This document shows positions 7,093 to 17,735 of a stretch of DNA of 64,000 bases, piece by piece. Below the pieces are notes generated by a model that saw only the letters and a list, made by a program, of their open reading frames with translations, ran no database searches and had not been told where the DNA came from. The position numbers were made by a program, and so were the translations under genes. Position 1 is the stretch's first letter. Each line of letters starts with the position of its first letter. The DNA comes from Candidatus Goldiibacteriota bacterium HGW-Goldbacteria-1 (GTDB taxonomy: Bacteria; Oederibacteriota; PGYV01), in contig PGYV01000002.1 in the NCBI GenBank assembly GCA_002839855.1, positions 62,786 to 126,785 on the forward strand. The letters are read 5' to 3'.

Positions 7093-10000
7093 ATGAAACT
7101 ACATAAATTTAAAGCCTTTATTCTATCCCTAATTTTCCTTTCAATTTCAATTTCGGCATTCGCGGCGTCCGCGCTTTTAATTGTTGCACCGGGAGAGTCA
7201 TTCACTCCGGGCAGCGCTAAAACAGGAGCACCTTTACCGCAGACCTGCGGTGTGCCGTTTAATGTGAATGTTTATGCTGTTAATGATGTTGGCTGGCAGT
7301 TAATTGACGCAGCCGGAGCCGGATTAGATTTATCCGCCTCTGCTGCAGCTTCTTTTTCACCTGATCCTACAACCATAAATTCAACCAGAACAGTAAGCGC
7401 GACAATTAACACCGCTGCAACAGGCGCTGTAGGTTTGTATGTGAATAACAGCATTGCACCAATTTCCGGCCTTTCACCCGCATCTGTTACAGTAACCGCG
7501 CAGTATATTCAAAGTTTCAGTTTTGTAAATATCGCATCTGCCACGGCAGGCACGCCAATACAGCTTACAATTACCGCAATTGACAATACAGGCGCGCAGG
7601 TCACAAGTTTTAACGGAACGGCCGCGCTTACAGCTGTTTATCCAAACAGCGGGGATAACGTATCACTTGGAACGGTTACATTTACAGGCGGCAAATATAT
7701 AGGGCTGGCAACACTTTATAACGCGGAATCCGGAAACGTATTAATACGCTGCGTATCTACAACCCCGTCGCGTTCAAATGACAGCAATAATTTTGCAGTA
7801 AATCCGGGCGCTTTCGCGCGCATGCTTGTAGTGGGGCCGGGCCAGACATATTATCCCGGAACCAACGGCGGAAATGGAAGGGTATCATCTTCGACGTTTA
7901 CAACAACTCAGACAGCAGGAACACCTTTTAATGTTAATGTTTACGCGGTTGATAATTACTGGAACACGGTGCCTTCGGCTGCCGGTACTGCAACACTTGA
8001 TTCTACAGACACAAATGACAGTTATGACAGCGCTACAAAATCATTAGCTTCAGGTATGGCTTCTTTTTCTGTAACGTTAAGAACTGTCGGCGCGGGCAAA
8101 GCGCAGACAATAACAGCATCTTCAAGTGAAGGCGGAATTACGGAAGGAACAGATATAGCGCCAATGACATACAGTGCCACGGCAACGCAGTTTGTTTTTC
8201 CAACAACAATAAATACTCAGACCGCGGCAACTCCTTTTATTACAAGCGTGGTTGCGATGGACGCGTACGGCAATACAGTGCTTAATTACTCCGGAACCAC
8301 CACATTATACGTCCTTACCGGCGGTTTTCCTGTAAGCACAAATAACTGGACAAAAACCCCTACAAATCTTACCTTTACAAATGGTATTGCCGCTTTTGGC
8401 GTTACAATTTTTCAGAAACTGTTTAACGCGCAGTTAAGCATTATGGACGCGGGTGTGGCAACGGGAATAAGTAATTATTTTACGGTTAATGCGGGTAACT
8501 TTAACAGAATGCTTATAGTCGCACCGGGAGAAACATATGACCCGGGCAACAGGCTGGCTGTGACAAGGGGTAAAATAGGCACACCTTTGACCGCGACTGC
8601 GGGAACATCACTGACGCTTACCATATATGCAACTGACGCTTACGGAAATAAAATTACAAGTGTTAATGACCTTTCGCAGATTGTATCGTCTGACACTCTT
8701 GCAACCATAGGCGGCGGATACATGCCTCAGTATGTAACTCTCACTGCGGGTGAAGCTTCGTTTAATATGATATTAAGGACAGGCGGTTCCCAGACAATCA
8801 CGGGAACAGATTACGACAATGCGGCAATTACGGCAAGTACTGTAACAATACCTGTGCTGGCAACTGATGTCTCTTATTTCAGCGTTTCCGGACTTTCCGG
8901 CAATTATGTTGCAGGTGTTACAACAACAGCTACAATAGTGGCAAGGGACCAGTTTGGCAACATAAAGACAGACTGGGCAGGTATCATATATCTGTCTTCG
9001 CCCAATACAGATTATTCTCTTCCATACGAATCTACAATGTCTGTGCCAAGTTCCGATAACAGCACCGGTGCTTTTGGACACAAGTGGGCTGTAACATTTA
9101 CAGCGGCAAATATGGGGCAAAGGACGCTTAATGTTGCTTTTTACAGGGCTGTTACATACACGGCAAGGTTATTTGTAAGCACAGATTACGATGATACTCC
9201 GGTGTCATATATGGGTTCTACCGGAACAAGCCAGGCAATAAGCATATTGCCCAATAACGGCGTAAAACTGCAGGTGTTGCCGCCCGGAATGGAAGCAAGG
9301 CCCGGTACAGTTGACGGCGAATACAATACGCCGACAGGGCAGTTAAGGGCAGAGGATTTTTCTGATGTTGTAAGGGTTCATTATGTTGATATGTGGTGGA
9401 ACATAGTAAACAGTGTTCAGGGTGTAAATTTAAATACAAGCGACCCGTCAAATTCGTATATTGACGATGTAAGGCCTACCACGCAGAACCCAATTCATAA
9501 ATTTACAAATAACGGTGTTGCCACATTTACGGTAAGGCACGACAATAATACGACAACTTTGTATTTGAAAGCAACTCATGACGACACCACAATAGGCATG
9601 GATAATTCGCCTAATATTACCGTATTCCAGATTTATAACTTTCTTATTTATACTCCTACCGGCGGTGCGATAGGCGATCAGGTGGCTGGTGAACCTTTCA
9701 GCATTTCAATTGTCGCAAAGGCGGGATCGGGATCAACCGATTACGCTGATTCGTTTAACGGGCAGATTCAGTTAAAAGCAGGTAATAATTACAGTGATAA
9801 TCAGTTTTGTATTGATAAGACTTTGTCAGACCCTTTTGTTAACGGGATATGCGTAATGAATGTAACGCTTTACAGGGCATCAACCACAATAGAAGGCGGG
9901 CCCGGCGGCGGAACATTTATAAGGCCGATATTCGGGACTGTGGGTGTGGACGGTTCATCTGACAGTAATAAGTTCAGCGTATGGCCCGGAACCGCAACAA

Positions 10001-12480
10001 GGGTAATGACTCTTGTTGACGGCATGACATATCATCCGGGAGTCAGCCCTATAGTTGGTTTGCAGGGATATGAAGGATATGAAGGCGCAACAAGGATAGT
10101 GGAAGCAGGCCAAAGTTTTGACTTTAAGGTTTATCTGGTTGATAATTATTATAATATCAGACGTGTTGCGCCGAATGTGGCTGTTACGCTTACATCATCA
10201 GATCCTTTAGCGTCGGTGCCTGAAGGAACTATGCCGGAAACAATAAATCTTGTTGAAGGTATGTATGAAAAAACGGCAATTTTAAGGACTGTAAGTAGCG
10301 GCGCCGGAACACAGACTATTTCGGTTGACCATCCTTCGGCAGGAATAACAGACAACACAACCCCTTTAATAAGGGTAAAACACACTAACCTTGATCACTT
10401 TACCGTTGATGCTCCTTCAGGTTCGGTTATTGCGGGTGTGCCGTTTAACATTACCATTGTGGCAAGGGATGAATTTGCAAATATGTGTGATGAAAGAAAC
10501 GAAGGTATACCTTTTAATAATACAGTTGATTTAACTGCGGTAAATGGGGCTTTGAATACTATGTACCCTCAGTCTTATCCGCTTTCATCAGGATTTGCAG
10601 TTGCGAACGTTAGGATGTTTAAGGCTCAGTCAACTGAAAGTATTAATGCGTCTTATGGTTCAGTTACAACTACTCCGCTGCCTGTTGTGCAGATTCTGCC
10701 GAATGTTTTTGAAAGGCTGCTTGTAATGTCAACCGGAATGGCAACAAATGCGGGTTATTTTGAAGAAGAGCCGCCAACAACCTTCAATATGTATTTAGGA
10801 GCTCCGTCTGCAAGAATTGTAAATGATAATCCGTCGCATCCGGCTCAGTCTTTTCAGGTTTATACCTGCGATGCTTACGGAAACATGACAATGACAGCTG
10901 ATGCTATCGGTCATACGATAACTGTTACCACCAATGATCCGCATGCACCTGCAATTGCAAGCGCATGGATTTCTCCAGATTCTTATGTTACTAATGTTTA
11001 CCCTGAATTCCACACGGCAATGAGCGGTGTGACAGTGGGAGCCAAGATAACAAGGGAAGGAATACAGGATTTTGAAACCCCTGCATTTACAACAACAGCC
11101 GGAGATTTTTATGGATTTCAGGTTCTTGTTCCGGGAGTTTATGTTGACGCAGGCGCGGGAACAATTGTGTCAGGCGCTTGGGATAACGCGATAAGAGGAT
11201 TTGAATATAATCAGCTGGTGGGTTCGTATTTTGATATAACTATAAGTGCAGCTGATATATATGGTAATTTTAAGCCGGGAGTTGCTCATAATGTAAGAAT
11301 TACATCCTCGGATGCAAATGTTAACGCATATCCAGGTACTGTTAATGCTATTATTATGCAGACTGTTGATGGGATAGCAAATACCACAGGAGCGCTATTT
11401 ACTTTGGGTGACAGACAGTTATATGCTTATGACCTTGATTATCCCGCGCTTTATAATCCTGTGCTTTTTGAACACACTTCTGTATTGGTTACAAATAGCG
11501 GAAATTTAAATTATCAGATTATAACTAATGGTGTTGAAGATATTAACGGGCTTCAAAGCGTTGCGGCCAGCGCATATCCGGCAACTTTTAGTCTTATCAT
11601 AAATGTGGTTGACCCTTCTTCTAACACACCGGTTCCTGTAGGCGGTTCAAATGAAAGTTTTGTCTTAACGCCGGTTAATATTGACCCGCCATACACGCCG
11701 ATTACAGGCACAACGCTTTATCCTACAAGTGGTATTGCCGCAAACGGCCGGTTTTCTGTTCAGGCGCACTATACAAGGGCAGGGCAGTTCAGGATAAGGG
11801 CTGTTGATCCTAATGGAGTTCTTGCAACAAAGTATTCCTGTATAATTGATATGGGCGCTAACACTTCAAATGTAACACTTACACTTGAAGCAGACCCTTC
11901 AAATATAAGGGCTAACACTCAAAGTAATATAGTGGCTTCGCTTGTAGACGGAAATGGCAACCCGGTCTCTGGTATGCCGGTTAATTTTACCGTGTTAAGC
12001 GGTAATTCACAGTTTGCGGGGCTTGTAACTGCAACTGCCGTTACAGGCACTGACGGCAGGGCAATATCGGTAATAACCGGCGCCTATATGAATGAAGAAA
12101 ATATAATTGAAGCTCAGTACAATACTATTACCACAACAGCAAGCCTTTTCACTTCAATGTCAGACCCGGTAATAGGCGAAGTTTCCAATTACCCCAACCC
12201 GTTTAGGGCGGGTACTGAAAGCACAAATATAGACTATCTGCTTAATGAAACAACGGATGTTAAGATAAAAATATATACGCTTTTCGGCGATCTTGTCCTT
12301 ACAAAAGAATTCAGGTCAGGCGAACCGGGTGCTATTGCCGGCAGAATGAACACATTTGCCTGGGACGGTAAAAACCAAAAGGGCGATATTGTCGGAAACG
12401 GTGGATATATATGTATTGTTGAAGCTGTAATAGACGGCAAGAGGGAAAAGATGGTAAGAAAGATTGGTGTAGCGAAGTAA
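7093..12480 (+). CDS. Giant secreted Ig-like repeat protein with FlgD/T9SS-like C-terminal module
   Basis: A 1795-residue surface protein with a signal peptide (about 1-24, ending ISAFAAS). A marker of the type 'RMLVVGPGQTYYPG' recurs about seven times (near residues 26, 242, 472, 726, 970, 1208 and 1341). It heads modules of mostly 220-250 residues, each looking like paired Ig-like beta sandwiches with 'AVDxYGN' and 'TAGTPF' segments. Residues about 1600-1690 resemble an invasin-type Big_1 domain (LVDGNGNPVSGMPVNFTV). The last 105 residues contain YPNPFRAG, IKIYTLFGDLV, FAWDGKNQKGD and NGGYICIV, a FlgD-Ig/CTD-like module found on exported proteins of several phyla. Likely an adhesin or surface-layer protein; ligand unknown. 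A PorV-family barrel gene follows after 112 bases. Confidence 0.85.
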   Translation: MKLHKFKAFILSLIFLSISISAFAASALLIVAPGESFTPGSAKTGAPLPQTCGVPFNVNVYAVNDVGWQLIDAAGAGLDLSASAAASFSPDPTTINSTRTVSATINTAATGAVGLYVNNSIAPISGLSPASVTVTAQYIQSFSFVNIASATAGTPIQLTITAIDNTGAQVTSFNGTAALTAVYPNSGDNVSLGTVTFTGGKYIGLATLYNAESGNVLIRCVSTTPSRSNDSNNFAVNPGAFARMLVVGPGQTYYPGTNGGNGRVSSSTFTTTQTAGTPFNVNVYAVDNYWNTVPSAAGTATLDSTDTNDSYDSATKSLASGMASFSVTLRTVGAGKAQTITASSSEGGITEGTDIAPMTYSATATQFVFPTTINTQTAATPFITSVVAMDAYGNTVLNYSGTTTLYVLTGGFPVSTNNWTKTPTNLTFTNGIAAFGVTIFQKLFNAQLSIMDAGVATGISNYFTVNAGNFNRMLIVAPGETYDPGNRLAVTRGKIGTPLTATAGTSLTLTIYATDAYGNKITSVNDLSQIVSSDTLATIGGGYMPQYVTLTAGEASFNMILRTGGSQTITGTDYDNAAITASTVTIPVLATDVSYFSVSGLSGNYVAGVTTTATIVARDQFGNIKTDWAGIIYLSSPNTDYSLPYESTMSVPSSDNSTGAFGHKWAVTFTAANMGQRTLNVAFYRAVTYTARLFVSTDYDDTPVSYMGSTGTSQAISILPNNGVKLQVLPPGMEARPGTVDGEYNTPTGQLRAEDFSDVVRVHYVDMWWNIVNSVQGVNLNTSDPSNSYIDDVRPTTQNPIHKFTNNGVATFTVRHDNNTTTLYLKATHDDTTIGMDNSPNITVFQIYNFLIYTPTGGAIGDQVAGEPFSISIVAKAGSGSTDYADSFNGQIQLKAGNNYSDNQFCIDKTLSDPFVNGICVMNVTLYRASTTIEGGPGGGTFIRPIFGTVGVDGSSDSNKFSVWPGTATRVMTLVDGMTYHPGVSPIVGLQGYEGYEGATRIVEAGQSFDFKVYLVDNYYNIRRVAPNVAVTLTSSDPLASVPEGTMPETINLVEGMYEKTAILRTVSSGAGTQTISVDHPSAGITDNTTPLIRVKHTNLDHFTVDAPSGSVIAGVPFNITIVARDEFANMCDERNEGIPFNNTVDLTAVNGALNTMYPQSYPLSSGFAVANVRMFKAQSTESINASYGSVTTTPLPVVQILPNVFERLLVMSTGMATNAGYFEEEPPTTFNMYLGAPSARIVNDNPSHPAQSFQVYTCDAYGNMTMTADAIGHTITVTTNDPHAPAIASAWISPDSYVTNVYPEFHTAMSGVTVGAKITREGIQDFETPAFTTTAGDFYGFQVLVPGVYVDAGAGTIVSGAWDNAIRGFEYNQLVGSYFDITISAADIYGNFKPGVAHNVRITSSDANVNAYPGTVNAIIMQTVDGIANTTGALFTLGDRQLYAYDLDYPALYNPVLFEHTSVLVTNSGNLNYQIITNGVEDINGLQSVAASAYPATFSLIINVVDPSSNTPVPVGGSNESFVLTPVNIDPPYTPITGTTLYPTSGIAANGRFSVQAHYTRAGQFRIRAVDPNGVLATKYSCIIDMGANTSNVTLTLEADPSNIRANTQSNIVASLVDGNGNPVSGMPVNFTVLSGNSQFAGLVTATAVTGTDGRAISVITGAYMNEENIIEAQYNTITTTASLFTSMSDPVIGEVSNYPNPFRAGTESTNIDYLLNETTDVKIKIYTLFGDLVLTKEFRSGEPGAIAGRMNTFAWDGKNQKGDIVGNGGYICIVEAVIDGKREKMVRKIGVAK

Positions 12481-12483
12481 TAA

Positions 12484-12565
12484 AAGGAAGGTTGGAAGGT
12501 CAGAAGGTTGGAGGGTCAGAAGGTTTAGCCGACCATCCGAGCATCTGTGCATCCGACCATCTGTT
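12484..12565. repeat. Degenerate short-phrase repeat (GGAAGGT/GCATCCGACCATC type)
   Basis: The gap before the PorV-like gene holds imperfect 8-10 base phrases: GGTTGGAAGGTCAGAAGG twice in varied form, then CCGACCATCCGAGCATC and its echo. Similar phrases, often on the opposite strand, occur at 34350-34460, 41575-41620 and 42836-43006. They show no coding signal. Confidence 0.6.
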
Positions 12566-12592
12566 ATTAACATATAACGCAGGAGGATATTA

Positions 12593-13849
12593 ATGAAAAA
12601 ATTACTGCTGGTGATATCAATTTTAACGGCTTTTTCGGCTGTTTCTCTGGCCAATGGCGATTACGGGACTCCCGGCGAGTTTTTAAACTGGGGAGCCGGC
12701 GCGCGCTCGCTTGGAATGGGAAAGGCATTTACCGGCCTTGCAGATGACGCTTCCGCGGTTTACTACAATCCCGCCGGACTTGCGCAGCAGAACCCTTATC
12801 AGCTTACACTTATGCATGTGATATTATATGAAGACACAATGTATGATTTTGCCGCGGCGTCCGTTCCGTTTTCCGGAGTGGGTACGTTTGGACTTGCATA
12901 TGTCCGCCTTGGTTCGTCAAATTTTGACGGCAGGTCGGAACTTTGGGAGGCAAGGGGTAATTTTGACATTTCAAATCAGGCAATTTTTGTTTCTTACGCG
13001 CGTGATATTGTAGGGTCTTTAAGCGCGGGTATTAACCTTAAGGTAATTATGGAATCTGTATATGATAAAAGCGGCGCGGGTTATGGCGCTGACCTTGGTT
13101 TAATGTTTGTCCCTTCGGAATATGTAAGCTTTGGTTTAAGTGTAATAAACCTTCTTCCGCCCGCCGTAAAACTTGACACACTGACAGAGACTTTCCCAAT
13201 GGTGATAAAGTTTGGTATTGCCGGAAAATTTCTGGGTGAAAGAATTATACCGACGCTTGATGTGGAAAAAGAAATGTCAAATAAAGGCTTAAAATTCAAG
13301 ATGGGGCTTGAAGTATATCCTATTAACGACCTTGCCATAAGGGCGGGTTTGGATGAAACGGAAATAACTTTTGGCGCCGGATACAAGTTTCTTAAAAATT
13401 ATAAAGTTGACTACTCGCTGTCATCGCAGGAATTATCACAGCAGTTAGGCGTGCTTGGTATGACGCACAGGGTATCATTTACGTTTATGTTCGGCGGTTT
13501 TGATGTTAATGTCAGCGCGGAACCAAAAATATTCTCACCTGTAGGAACAAGAAAAAACACCACACTTACAATATACGCAAGTACAAAGTATCCTATAACA
13601 GAATGGGAACTTAATATAATCAACGAAGATGACGACGTGGTAAGAAGCTACAGCGGTGATGATAATCCGCCGGCGTCAATAATATGGGACGGCAAGGACG
13701 ACCGCGGCCTGCCTGTGTCTGACGGCGAATATAAATGCGTAATGAAGGCAATAGACAAAAACGGAAAGGTAAACGAATCAGGCGCCGAAAGCGTCAAAAT
13801 ATCAAGCTCGCTTCTTAATCAGCCCGGTACTATAGAGCTGGAAGAGTAA
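12593..13849 (+). CDS. PorV/UPF0164-family outer membrane barrel with C-terminal FlgD-like Ig domain
   Basis: A 418-residue protein with a signal peptide (1-20). The N-terminal signature FLNWGAGARSLGMGKAFTGL then DDASAVYYNPAGLAQ is the classic PorV/UPF0164 opening. Alternating beta strands to about residue 300 fit a FadL-like barrel. A C-terminal Ig module (about 315-405) has FSPVGTRKNTTLTIYAST, SIIWDGKDDRGLPVSDGEY and KAIDKNGKV. In Bacteroidota, PorV (LptO) receives type IX substrates from the SprA translocon; that role here is inference. AGGAGGAT lies just before the ATG. It heads an operon-like series with the TPR and Tol/Ton genes. Confidence 0.85.
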   Translation: MKKLLLVISILTAFSAVSLANGDYGTPGEFLNWGAGARSLGMGKAFTGLADDASAVYYNPAGLAQQNPYQLTLMHVILYEDTMYDFAAASVPFSGVGTFGLAYVRLGSSNFDGRSELWEARGNFDISNQAIFVSYARDIVGSLSAGINLKVIMESVYDKSGAGYGADLGLMFVPSEYVSFGLSVINLLPPAVKLDTLTETFPMVIKFGIAGKFLGERIIPTLDVEKEMSNKGLKFKMGLEVYPINDLAIRAGLDETEITFGAGYKFLKNYKVDYSLSSQELSQQLGVLGMTHRVSFTFMFGGFDVNVSAEPKIFSPVGTRKNTTLTIYASTKYPITEWELNIINEDDDVVRSYSGDDNPPASIIWDGKDDRGLPVSDGEYKCVMKAIDKNGKVNESGAESVKISSSLLNQPGTIELEE

Positions 13850-13893
13850 TATAGGCGCGCTTAAATAAAAACCAATATTGAAAAGGTGAAAAA

Positions 13894-16800
13894 ATGAAAT
13901 TAAAACTTACAGTTTTATTCATAATTTTGTGCGCTGCCGTATCCGCGCCTGTTTTCGCGGAAGATGATAAGGGAAAAGAAATAAGTAAAGACTGGCAGGC
14001 CGCAATAGAAGCGTATAAAGCTGCGCCGGATGCGTCCGCAACAATAGAACGAATGAATAACTTTGCGGAACGCTGGAAAAATTCCAATAGATACGAAGCT
14101 TCCAGGGCAAAATACCTTAACGCGGAAATCTTTTATAAAGGGAAAAAATATCAGGCGGCATTTGACGCTTACAAGAAAGTTGTTGATGAATTTGGTTCTT
14201 CGCCATACGCGGATTCAGCCATGTATAAAATGGGCGAATGCCTTTATAATATGGGGAAATATACGCAGGCAATTGAACTTTTAACCAATTACAGGTTTAA
14301 ATTTTCATCAAGCGTTTTTCATATGGAAGCTGTTTATGTTACTGCGCTTTCATACCTGAATCTTCTTGAATATAAAAAAGCGGACAGGGAACTTACGCAG
14401 TTTCTTGAAAAAAACCCGTTTTACGCTGCGGATGAAAAAGTAAAACTTATAGGCGGTATTATAGATTTTTACCTTGAAAGGTACGACGCGTCCGCGGAAA
14501 AACTTAAAAGAATAAAAAGAGATGCCGCGTATTATTATATGGGGCACAGCCTTACAAAATCCGGCAAATATCTTGAAGCCGCAACCGCGTTTAAAAAGCT
14601 TGGGGAAGAATTTAAAACAAGCAAATACCTTGAAAGCGCGCAGTATAATAAAGCGGAAGCTTTTTATAAGGGGTTGAATTTTCCGGTTGCCGCGGCAGAT
14701 TACAAGGCTTTTATTTTAAGATTTCCCGCAAGCGAACTTACGCCTTATGCGTCATTAAAATATGCTTCCACGCTTTTTAATGACAGAAAATATAAGGAAG
14801 CCGCAAAAGCATACGACAATGTAATGGCAGGCGGCGGGGACGCAAGGGTGAAGGCATACGCCAGATATTTATCAGGCGAATGCGCCAGAAAACTTGATGA
14901 CAATAAAGGCGCACTTGTTTCATATGAGAAGGTGATAAGCGACTATCCCACCATTTACGATGCGCTTGCATCCGCGCAGTTAAGGGCGGGCTGGTGTTAT
15001 CTTAACCTTGGGCAATATGATAAGGCGGAAGAAATTCTTACAAGTTTTACGCAGAAGTTTACCACGCACGATGACATAGCCACCGGTTATTACCTGCTTG
15101 GCAATGCCAATTACAATAAAAAACAGTATGACCAGGCGGTAGCGAGATACAGGTTTATACTTGAAAAATTCAACTACAGCAATATTTCTGAAGCGGCGCT
15201 TTTAATGATGGCGCTTTCATATTACAATCAGAAACAGTATGACATGCTTGCCACAGAAGTGGCGCATTCCTTAAATCAGCTTTCCGCAAAGTTTAAGGAT
15301 CCGGAGGGCAAGAAAATAAGGGCAAGGTCGTATTTTTATTTAGGGCAGGCGTATTTTAAAACAGGGCTTTTTGGGCCGGCTGCAAAGGCGTTTAAATCAA
15401 TACTGGATGACTATTATGAAAGTGATATTACAAATGAAGCAAGGGCTAATCTTGCATGGTGTTACTATGAACTTGAAAATTTTCAGGGCGCAAGGACAAT
15501 GGCAAGGGACGTAATCAACAGCAATCTTACAAACGCCGAAGTAAAAAGCGCGTGTGAAATATTAATCGCTCACTCTTATTTCAGCGAAAAGAATTTTGAA
15601 ACCGCTATTGTAAAATATACAGATTTTGCTTATTCTCACTCTAAAGATAAAAACGGCGAACTTACGGCAGAAGCGCTTTTTCAGAAAGGTAAAGCCCAGG
15701 AAATAATGGAAGCGTACGGCGACGCTTTAGAATCGTGGAAAACGTCCGCCATTAATTACCCCAAAAGCAAAAGGGCGGCGGAATCTACATTTAAAGCCGC
15801 TGATATTTATTTTAAAGCCCAGCAGTATCAGACTGCAATAGACTGGTACAGGCAGGTAATGATAAAATTTCCGGACACGGAACTGGCGGAAGATTCAATG
15901 CTTGCGATTGCAGAAGTTTATTACAATTCCGGCAAAGAAGCGGAAGCTGTAAAATCATATAACGATTTCCTTAAAAAATATCCGGACAGCAACAAGATAC
16001 AGAATGTGGAAGAGGGAATGCAGAGAGCGATGTTTGTAAAGGCTGAAAAACAGGAAAATCCGGACATGATGCTTGAATTTTATGAAAAGTATCCGGAAAG
16101 CAACCTGGCTATGAACTCTTTATATTCAGCGGCGGAGCTTTATTACAAAAACAATAAATTTGAAAAAGCCATTGATACGTTCAATAAATTAATAGAGCAG
16201 TTTCCGAATGACTCTATGGCTATTAACGCCAACTATTATGTGGCTGCGTGCTATCAGGAACTTAAAAGGTTTGAAGACGCTATTGCGGCGTATAAAGCTT
16301 TTGTAAAAAACTATCCAAAGCATGAACTTGCCGCGGAAGTCACCTTTAACCTTGCCACGACGGCTTTTCAGGTTAAAAACTACCCGGAAGCGATATTCTA
16401 TTACGAACGTATCCTTGAAAAATATCCGGACAGCCAGTATGCCAATAATTCCATGTACAACTCCGCGCTTGCTTATACGGAACTTGGAAAGCACGACGAC
16501 GCCATTAAAATTTACAACAGCTTTATGTTGAAATTCGGCGATGACGATAAATCCAAGGGGCTAAAGGCTTATATAGCACAGATTTATTTTGAGCAGAAAC
16601 GTTATGTGGAAGCGCTGAAAGCGTATGAAGAGGTTTATCAGACAGGGACAGATGATGAAAAAATACAGGCGCTTTATACAATGGGAAATATCTATGGGAC
16701 AACGGAGAACTTTGAGAAACAGATAGAGACATATAACAGATTAATTGACGTTAAGCCCGCTGATAACGTATACAGGTTAAACGGGCTTGTGGATCTGGCA

Positions 16801-16968
16801 GGCAAGTACGAAGAGAAGCAGGCGTGGAAAGACGCGGTAAGGATTTATGAAGTAATAAAGGTAAGCAACGGAACAAAGGAATATGTGGATTTTGCAACAA
16901 ACAGGATTCCCACAATTCAGCAGGCATATCCGGAAGCGTTTAAAGTAACCGTACCAAAGACAAAATAA
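13894..16968 (+). CDS. Large periplasmic TPR protein (YbgF/BamD-like repeats)
   Basis: A 1024-residue protein with a signal peptide (about 1-22, SAPVFAEDD). It consists almost wholly of TPR units of about 35 residues, by eye some 22-25. Many have the 'F...YPDS..A..A.Y..G..Y...G.Y..A' form seen in YbgF/CpoB and BamD (for example KKYPDSNKIQN and EKYPDSQYANNSMYNSALAY). No membrane anchor follows the signal, so it is probably periplasmic. It lies 44 bases after a PorV-like gene and 32 bases before the TolQ/ExbB gene. This suggests a scaffold coupling the energised Tol/Ton complex to envelope assembly, as CpoB does in the Tol system. Partner proteins cannot be named from sequence. Confidence 0.85.
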   Translation: MKLKLTVLFIILCAAVSAPVFAEDDKGKEISKDWQAAIEAYKAAPDASATIERMNNFAERWKNSNRYEASRAKYLNAEIFYKGKKYQAAFDAYKKVVDEFGSSPYADSAMYKMGECLYNMGKYTQAIELLTNYRFKFSSSVFHMEAVYVTALSYLNLLEYKKADRELTQFLEKNPFYAADEKVKLIGGIIDFYLERYDASAEKLKRIKRDAAYYYMGHSLTKSGKYLEAATAFKKLGEEFKTSKYLESAQYNKAEAFYKGLNFPVAAADYKAFILRFPASELTPYASLKYASTLFNDRKYKEAAKAYDNVMAGGGDARVKAYARYLSGECARKLDDNKGALVSYEKVISDYPTIYDALASAQLRAGWCYLNLGQYDKAEEILTSFTQKFTTHDDIATGYYLLGNANYNKKQYDQAVARYRFILEKFNYSNISEAALLMMALSYYNQKQYDMLATEVAHSLNQLSAKFKDPEGKKIRARSYFYLGQAYFKTGLFGPAAKAFKSILDDYYESDITNEARANLAWCYYELENFQGARTMARDVINSNLTNAEVKSACEILIAHSYFSEKNFETAIVKYTDFAYSHSKDKNGELTAEALFQKGKAQEIMEAYGDALESWKTSAINYPKSKRAAESTFKAADIYFKAQQYQTAIDWYRQVMIKFPDTELAEDSMLAIAEVYYNSGKEAEAVKSYNDFLKKYPDSNKIQNVEEGMQRAMFVKAEKQENPDMMLEFYEKYPESNLAMNSLYSAAELYYKNNKFEKAIDTFNKLIEQFPNDSMAINANYYVAACYQELKRFEDAIAAYKAFVKNYPKHELAAEVTFNLATTAFQVKNYPEAIFYYERILEKYPDSQYANNSMYNSALAYTELGKHDDAIKIYNSFMLKFGDDDKSKGLKAYIAQIYFEQKRYVEALKAYEEVYQTGTDDEKIQALYTMGNIYGTTENFEKQIETYNRLIDVKPADNVYRLNGLVDLAGKYEEKQAWKDAVRIYEVIKVSNGTKEYVDFATNRIPTIQQAYPEAFKVTVPKTK

Positions 16969-17000
16969 TAAGATATCATATCAAATAAGGAGGAAGTAGA

Positions 17001-17735
17001 ATGAAACGCAGTTTGACATTGGTTTTAACTTTTGTACTTTCAGTGTTTTTTGCCGGAGCTCTTTTTGCAGCAGAAGGCGGAGAAGCGGGCGGCTACCAGA
17101 TTGACACGCTTCAGGTGTTAAGAAGCAGCTGGGTTATTATACTTATGCTTGTGCTTTCAATTGTTGTTGTGGGCGTAACCGTGGAAAGGTTTATGTATTT
17201 TCAGAAAAATAAACTTGATTCAGATAAATTTATGGCCAAGATTAAGGGTTATATAGTTGATAAAAAGTTTGAAGAAGCGGAAGAATTCTGCAAAAATACA
17301 AAAGGCAACGTTCCAAAAGTTATTCTTGAAGGGCTTGAAAACAGGTTTCTTCCAAGGGAAGAAGTTTCAAAGCTTATGGAAGTTGCCCATATGGAACAGA
17401 AGATAAACATGGAACGCTACCTTGGCGTCCTTGGAACCCTGGGTAACATTTCGCCGTTTATCGGGCTTCTTGGAACGGTTCTTGGTATCATAAAAGCTTT
17501 TAAAGACCTTGCTTCGTCAGCCGGCGGAGGGCCGGAAGTTGTTATGGTAGGTATAGCCGAAGCCCTTATAGCCACGGCCGCGGGCCTTGCAGTTGCTATC
17601 CCGGCCGTTGTTATGTTTAACATATACACAAAAAGGGTAAAAAACATAGCGGTAGAAATGGAAGCTATGGCTAAAAAAATGCTGGTATTACTTGCGAACT
17701 ACGCGGAGGGCTCCAATGCAGGCCGGAGGAAATAG
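17001..17735 (+). CDS. MotA/TolQ/ExbB proton channel family protein
   Basis: A 244-residue inner membrane protein with an N-terminal hydrophobic signal-like segment (1-24). A membrane helix at about 42-64 (VIILMLVLSIVVVGVTVERF) precedes a cytoplasmic region. Two C-terminal helices follow, around GTLGNISPFIGLLGTVLGII and GIAEALIATAAGLAVAIPAVVMFN, the diagnostic MotA/TolQ/ExbB core. With ExbD/TolR partners it forms the proton-driven stator energising an outer-membrane-directed protein. AAGGAGGAAGT precedes the ATG. The first TolR/ExbD gene overlaps its last 20 bases. The ExbB/TolQ choice cannot be made by sequence alone; the downstream TonB favours ExbB. Confidence 0.92.
   Translation: MKRSLTLVLTFVLSVFFAGALFAAEGGEAGGYQIDTLQVLRSSWVIILMLVLSIVVVGVTVERFMYFQKNKLDSDKFMAKIKGYIVDKKFEEAEEFCKNTKGNVPKVILEGLENRFLPREEVSKLMEVAHMEQKINMERYLGVLGTLGNISPFIGLLGTVLGIIKAFKDLASSAGGGPEVVMVGIAEALIATAAGLAVAIPAVVMFNIYTKRVKNIAVEMEAMAKKMLVLLANYAEGSNAGRRK

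Noticed and set aside
12316-12654. 112-residue minus-strand frame across the 1795-residue gene end
   Set aside because: It overlaps two well-supported plus-strand genes and a phrase repeat.
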